From Strongylocentrotus droebachiensis (lineage: Eukaryota; Echinodermata; Echinoidea; Camarodonta; Strongylocentrotidae): a stretch of DNA of 64,000 nucleotides. The DNA is taken from the NCBI GenBank assembly GCA_035222895.1, contig JAVYIG010005380.1, positions 1 through 64,000 of the forward strand, written 5' to 3'. Of the stretch, positions 59,513 through 64,000 are shown one piece after another. Under the pieces are notes generated by a model. The model was not told the DNA's origin. It saw only the letters and a list, made by a program, of their open reading frames with translations, and made no database searches. The stretch's first letter is position 1; every line of letters begins with the position of its first letter. The position numbers and the translations under genes are program-made.

Positions 59513-59520
59513 GCTTAGAC

Positions 59521-60119
59521 TGCAAGCTGAATATCTGCTAAATATTATATGAAGCAGACATCGGTAGTGTATTAACCACTTTCATATACTTAAGGCATTG
59601 ATGGGTCAGTTGTGGACCAAGAAGTAGGCACTCAGCTGATGCACTAAAAAAAAATCTTTTATATACTATTAATCAGCATTTGTTTTCATGCTTAAAGTAT
59701 AATGCAAGTAAAAGAGGACCCCTCTTTACTCATACATATTGAAAGCTGACATTGAAGAGCACTGAATGTATTTGGAAGCCCATCACAATAATAATTTAAG
59801 GATGTTCACCAAAGTAGGGGTGGAGTCTCCACTCAACCCAGCTAGGTTGTAAGTATGAAAGAGGTGTAGAGGATGAGACACTAATGACCTGATAGCTTGG
59901 AGGTGTGCTTAGGGACACTATGAAATGATAAATACAAGAGACGCCTTCCATGCTATTCAGATGGAGAGGGTTTAGTGCTATCCATTAGTGGGCAAATCTT
60001 ATTCGGCTCTCTGCATGTATAATAGATGTATGTTTGTTGCATTGAATTAAGGCTTGTACCTCGTTTATTTACATCAATAAATCAACGTATCTACCTATTC
60101 TACTTTGCTATTGTTGCAC
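59521..60119. other. no gene recognised
   Basis: AT-rich spacer between the two transposons. Confidence 0.5.
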
Positions 60120-60266
60120 CTCAACATTGCATCACCGAAACTTAAAACACATCGCCAAATTGCTCATACCCCCCGCCCAATAGCGCCCTCCGTGACCCTT
60201 GCGTCCGAGCGCTGCCAACGTAACCTCTTCCTCTTATCTCTTCGCATGCCGAACGATAAGTCACAC

Positions 60267-60273
60267 TATAAAT
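60267..60273 (+). promoter_or_regulatory. TATA-like box of the DIRS leader
   Basis: TATAAAT about 325 bp before the Gag ATG, in the GC-richer leader. It is a plausible core promoter for the element. Confidence 0.35.
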
Positions 60274-60597
60274 CGCTCCCAAAAGTTGAAGGGTTTTTCA
60301 CTCTTTAGTCGCTTTTTGGTTCGCATTTTCGCCTTTTATATTTATTCTCTACGATTTCCTTTTCGTTAGAGAGTATTTTCACTTCGTGATTCTAATTATT
60401 TATCAGTTTTCTAGAACGTTTTCTTGCCGACTATTGTCACGTTTCCTCTTTCGCGTTTTCCCGTCCTCACTCCTCCGAGGCCTCGGGTGCGTGCGGGGGT
60501 AGTCGGTGGGGGTGTTTTGGTCACTGGTAGTTTATTTAATTCTTTTTGATAATTGCTCGTACCCTTTGTTTAATCTTTCTTTCCCGCAGGTTTAATT

Positions 60598-62592
60598 ATG
60601 TCTCGCAGTTCTAATTTTCTTTTAGCAGGTTTCTCCAAGAAGAAGTCGAATTCTGTTGCGAGAAAGAAGACAAAGGATTCTGGTTCTTCGTTAGTTACGC
60701 CCCTTGGGCGCGGTGGTGACACCGCAAATCCCAAGGATGCGAACGTCAGTGGACGTTTATGCGGGCAAGGGAAGCCCAGGAGAATGGTTGAGCAAGGCGA
60801 TACGTCGCCCCTCAATACGGTGCCCGGAAACCCAGAGGTCCTTACCCTGGGTGGAACGGACCTTAGTTCTGTGCCGCCATCAATTGTCCCGTCGGGGCTT
60901 TTGTTTGGACGGTACGAAAATCCATCAACGACCTTGGACCCGGACTTGACCCGGTCTCCGGCTGGTTCTTCGGTTTTGGCTTTGCCGGGTCCGGACTTCG
61001 GTTCGGATACCCGTGCGGCAGAGTCGGATCCTGGGGTTTCGTCTTTTCGCGCCTCTCCGGTTTCCCGATTCGGTTTGCGTGGAGCTCCTTCCGTCGGGCT
61101 TTTATCGGATATCCGTCCCGTTTCTTCGTCGGCCGTTTCTGTTACCGCTTCTTCTCGTAAGAGGCGGGGTATCCGGGACGCGGTGGCCGGTTCTTCCTCG
61201 GATTTTGTTATTCCGTCGAAGAGGCCGCGCTCTGTTGCTACGGAACCGTTGGCGATTCCTCGGGGTCCGTCTTTGGGGGCTTCTCTCCCTCCGTCGGTGG
61301 CTCCTCCGCCGGAATTGTCGTTTTCGGAGTTTTCCGAGGATGCATCGTTTTCTCCTGTGCAGTCGCCGGTGCGGTTTTCGAGTTGTCGTATTCCGCCGGG
61401 GTCCTCTCTTTTTGTTTCTCCGCCTCGCGCATCGTTGGGTGCTCCGTTAGGCGGGGATCGTTCCTTTTTATCTGGTCAAGATAGGGGGGGCTCGGTTGAT
61501 CGTTGGGACTCTGGTTCCATCGCTCAGTCGTCTGGTTCAGCTGCGAGGGATGATATTTCTACTCCGTTAGTGTCTCTGGCGGCGGAATCGTTAGCCTTGT
61601 TTCACAAGTATGTGCCCGATTCTTGTGTCGTCCCGGAGTTATCGGCGGGGCGGCGGGGCGTCCTCTCTTCTAGGTCGGACTCTTCAGCAGATCAGGGACT
61701 GTTTCTTCCTGATCTGCATAAAGAGGAATTGGTTAATGCCGCGAAAGACTTGTCGTCTTCGAAGTCATATCTTAAGCGGCAGGTGAACAAATACGCCTTC
61801 GTTCCCCGGGATGCTGAGCCGTATTTGTACCCTAAACGGGTTTCCCCCAAACTGGTGGCGGTGGCCAGTCGTTTGGGGAAAAAGTTTGGGACTCAGGGTT
61901 CTTTTGATAAGAGTGACAACTTGCTGTTTGATCTTTCTTCTTTGACTGCTTCTGGTCTCCGGATGTCCGTTGTGATGGACATGCTGGTGGAGCTTTTGGC
62001 TAGTGCGGACGATCTCCATATCACTGTTGAGGATCGTTCGATCTTGGTGCAGGTCATGAGAGAGGTTTCGGGTACTCTTTTCTCGCAGCTTGCGGTGACT
62101 TCGCATTCCATCGAGAAGCATCGTCGGGAAGCTGTGCTCACTAGTTTGGGCATTCGACCGCGTCAAATTCCAGGACTGCTTCCGCAGATCCCGGTGGATA
62201 GTCCCCACCTTTGTGGAGATAGTTTCTCTACTCTGCTGCAAGCCGAGATTGATGGTGAGAAGCAGGCTCGAGACCTGTCCGTTGCTTTTCGCGATGTCCA
62301 AAGGCCGGTTCCTTCCTCCGGACCTCGTAGGACGAGTTCAAAGAGTTCGGGTTCTTTTCGTAAGAACGTCGGCCAGTCTAAGGGCCGCCCTCAGGACTGG
62401 TACCCGGTCGAGGAGGAATACCGGGATCGTGGTCGTCCTTCGTCTCGAGATTCGTCTTACCGTGATTCTTCTTACCGTGGGGCGTCATCTCGTGGTTCGA
62501 CCTCTAGGGGCAGGTCGTCCAGGGGTAGTCGCGGGGGATATTCATCTTCCCGGGCTCCCTTTCGTGGAGGTGGGAAGTCATTCTCCAGATGA
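60598..62592 (+). CDS. DIRS-like Gag protein
   Basis: 664 residues from ATG (ATTATGTCTCGC). The N-terminus is basic and Ser/Lys-rich. It is followed by a long disordered Ser/Pro/Gly-rich stretch to about residue 330, then a better-folded region (about 370-570) with LVNAAKDLSSSKSYLKRQVN and LRMSVVMDMLVELLASADDL. A strongly basic Ser/Arg/Gly tail (RGRPSSRDSSYRDSSYRG onward) is likely to bind nucleic acid. No zinc knuckle, as usual for DIRS Gag. Its 3' end lies beside the next ORF in the +1 frame. Identity rests on position and composition rather than on a catalytic motif. Confidence 0.75.
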   Translation: MSRSSNFLLAGFSKKKSNSVARKKTKDSGSSLVTPLGRGGDTANPKDANVSGRLCGQGKPRRMVEQGDTSPLNTVPGNPEVLTLGGTDLSSVPPSIVPSGLLFGRYENPSTTLDPDLTRSPAGSSVLALPGPDFGSDTRAAESDPGVSSFRASPVSRFGLRGAPSVGLLSDIRPVSSSAVSVTASSRKRRGIRDAVAGSSSDFVIPSKRPRSVATEPLAIPRGPSLGASLPPSVAPPPELSFSEFSEDASFSPVQSPVRFSSCRIPPGSSLFVSPPRASLGAPLGGDRSFLSGQDRGGSVDRWDSGSIAQSSGSAARDDISTPLVSLAAESLALFHKYVPDSCVVPELSAGRRGVLSSRSDSSADQGLFLPDLHKEELVNAAKDLSSSKSYLKRQVNKYAFVPRDAEPYLYPKRVSPKLVAVASRLGKKFGTQGSFDKSDNLLFDLSSLTASGLRMSVVMDMLVELLASADDLHITVEDRSILVQVMREVSGTLFSQLAVTSHSIEKHRREAVLTSLGIRPRQIPGLLPQIPVDSPHLCGDSFSTLLQAEIDGEKQARDLSVAFRDVQRPVPSSGPRRTSSKSSGSFRKNVGQSKGRPQDWYPVEEEYRDRGRPSSRDSSYRDSSYRGASSRGSTSRGRSSRGSRGGYSSSRAPFRGGGKSFSR

Positions 62593-64000
62593 TGGCTTCC
62601 CCCGAGTGCTTGGGTCTCAGGTAGGCGGGCGGCTCCGGGGATTTCTCCCGGCGTGGGAGAAGATCACCAGCAACGCATTTGTTCTGTCGGTGGTGCGAGA
62701 AGGGTTCTTCATCGATATTGTGGAACCTCTTCCGAATGGCGTCCTCCGGAGCCGCTCTCCGATCATGTCCCCTCTTTTTCAGAGTCACATTTCCTCCGAA
62801 ATCGTGTCTCTGTTAGAGAAAGGGGCAATAGAAGAAGTAGACGATCACCCGTTTCTTTGTCTGTCACCGGTGTTCGTAATTCCCAAGCGCTCGGGTTCTT
62901 TGAGAATGATTCTCAACATGAAGCGGATCAACCTTCATTTGGGGAAGGTTCATTTCCGGATGGATCATCTGGCAACCATCCTTCCTTCATTGAATCCCGC
63001 AGACGTCGCGGTTTCGTTGGATCTTCGCGACGCTTATTTTCATGTGCCGATACATCCGCGGTCGCGGGATCTTTTGGGGTTTGCCTTCCTGGGCAAATTC
63101 TACCGTTACAGAGCGCTCCCGTTCGGTTTGCGCCCTGCTCCTTGGATTTTCACGAGAGTCGTGGCGTCGGTCATGGCGTTTCTGAGAAGTCGGGGCCTTC
63201 GTCTTTTCGCTTATTTAGACGACTGGCTGTTGGTCGCAAAGTCGGAGACTCTGTTGTTGGATCATATGCAGATTCTGATCAGCACGACTCAAGATCTCGG
63301 GTTTCTCATAAATTGGGAGAAGTCAGAGTTTGTTCCGACTCGCACGCCGTCTTACCTAGGTGCTCAACTGGACATTCGTCATCAGCTGGCTCGTCCCAGT
63401 CTCGACAGGGTCGAGACGATAGTCAGGACTGCTCGGTCTCTGAGATGTGCGCGTCGGGTGAAAGCCGAGCGTTGGCTGCAGTGGCTAGGGTATCTCTCCA
63501 GTCTAGTCGACGTTCTTCCAGATTGTCGACTATTGATGAGACCCTTCCAACTTCTTCTGTTGGAGTTTTATCAGCCGAGCGTGAGTTCTCTTTTGACGTG
63601 GATCCCCCTGTCGTCCAGAATCAAGGGTCTTCTAGGTCCTTGGCTTCGTCGTTCTTTCCTTCTTCAGGGAAAACCTTTCCTAGTTCCTCTCCCTTCCGTG
63701 ACCGTCACCACGGACGCGTCGCTGGTGGGTTGGGGGGGTCATTGCCAGGGGTCGATGATTTCAGGAGACTGGAGTCATCTGGACGTTCTACCCCACATCA
63801 ATGTGTTAGAACTTATGGGTGTGTTTGCTTCGCTTCGTCACTTCCGTGCTCGTCTGGTGGGTCGCTCGGTTCTGATTCTTACGGACAACGTGTCGGTGAT
63901 GGCGTACATCAACAGACAGGGAGGCACTCATTCTGTGGCTCTGAACGAGTTGGCTTCTCAACTCTGGGCATGGTGCAAGGGGGCGAGGGTGTTCCCGGTT
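62588..64000 (+). CDS. DIRS-like reverse transcriptase and RNase H (partial)
   Basis: Frame +1 relative to Gag, open without a stop to the window edge (471 codons from 62588). The frame is also open upstream inside Gag, so the true start or coupling is unclear. Motifs: GGRLRGFLPAWEKIT near the start (typical of DIRS Pol), FVIPKRSGSLRMILNMKRIN, SLDLRDAYFHVPI (about 63011-63050), ALPFGLRPAPWIFTR, FAYLDDWLLV with the catalytic YLDD (about 63207-63240), then RNase H TTDASLVGWGG (about 63706-63740) and LTDNVSVMAYINRQGGTHS (about 63876-63933). This order is typical of DIRS/Ngaro elements. It copies the element RNA; integration would depend on the recombinase beyond the window. Confidence 0.9.

Larger units (their letters stand above)
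51548..59520. mobile_element. hAT-like DNA transposon (8-bp target duplication) hosting a nested LINE
   Basis: GCTTAGAC occurs directly outside both ends (51548-51555 and 59513-59520). Inside it, perfect 15-bp inverted ends CAAGCCTTTTATTAA start at 51556 and end at 59512. Just inside lie GC-rich subterminal words: CCGGGCGCC/GGCGCCCGG four or more times at 51571-51681, and GACCGGGAGCC/GGCTCCCGGTC at about 59429-59489. An 8-bp duplication plus subterminal repeats fits the hAT group, but CAAGC is not the commonest hAT start, so the superfamily stays open. The 7957-bp body has no recognisable transposase. About 5.5 kb of it is the LINE; the remaining ~2.4 kb is probably a non-autonomous element. 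Confidence 0.8.
60120..64000 (+). mobile_element. DIRS-like retroelement, 5' part (continues past the window)
   Basis: A GC-rich block in AT-rich surroundings. A leader of about 450 bp (60150-60597, with TATAAAT at 60267-60273) precedes a Gag-like ORF, which overlaps an RT/RNase H ORF of DIRS type. The tyrosine recombinase ORF and the 3' terminal repeats expected of DIRS elements would lie beyond 64000. The left terminus is uncertain because the inverted terminal repeat cannot be matched without the other end. Both ORFs are intact, so the insertion is probably young. Confidence 0.8.

Noticed and set aside
60598..62301. Open frames of 80-178 codons overlapping the DIRS Gag in other frames or on the - strand
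   Set aside because: Shadows of a GC-rich coding sequence.

Overview
This is non-coding-rich animal nuclear DNA, most likely from a marine invertebrate such as an echinoderm (sea urchin type) or a relative. The evidence is AT-rich sequence with no bacterial-style gene packing, many TACATGTA runs, tRNA-derived SINEs, L2/CR1-type LINE ends, an I-superfamily LINE with RNase H, and a DIRS-type retroelement. The organism is inferred from sequence character only; a mollusc or hemichordate is not excluded. I see no rRNA gene, no intact tRNA gene, no CRISPR array and no complete host protein-coding gene.

Layout. 1-5.8 kb is repeat debris: poly-G runs, direct duplications, a minisatellite, a 5'-truncated LINE end and a small hAT-like remnant. 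5.85-7.65 kb is a large inverted repeat whose outer ends carry a perfect CRE (TGACGTCA). Just downstream, 7784-7856 reads as the first coding exon of a secreted or membrane protein: good Kozak context, 24 codons of hydrophobic signal-peptide type, and a GTAAGT donor in phase 1. From 7.86 to about 51.5 kb I find no convincing second exon. The simplest reading is a very long first intron, or intron plus intergenic DNA, filled with microsatellites, poly-G and poly-purine tracts (nearly all purine on the + strand), two clear and one degraded tRNA-SINE copies, short palindromic elements, tandem repeats, a 359-bp hairpin element with a perfect 9-bp target duplication, and a 508-bp TTAA-flanked element.

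51.5-59.5 kb is a nested structure. A DNA transposon with 15-bp terminal inverted repeats, 8-bp target duplications and GC-rich subterminal repeats contains an I-superfamily LINE on the - strand. Both LINE ORFs are open and every catalytic motif I looked for is present: ORF1 has three zinc knuckles, ORF2 has endonuclease, reverse transcriptase, RNase H and a C-terminal zinc motif. 60.1-64 kb is the 5' part of a DIRS-like retroelement on the + strand: an intact Gag-like ORF overlapping an intact RT/RNase H ORF that runs off the window.

The least explained signals are a short palindromic repeat (core AGAGCCAGAAGGGCATTAAC, or its complement) seen at eight sites as full or half copies, the strand asymmetry of poly-G tracts (about 22 on + against one long one on -), and the inverted duplication next to the candidate promoter.
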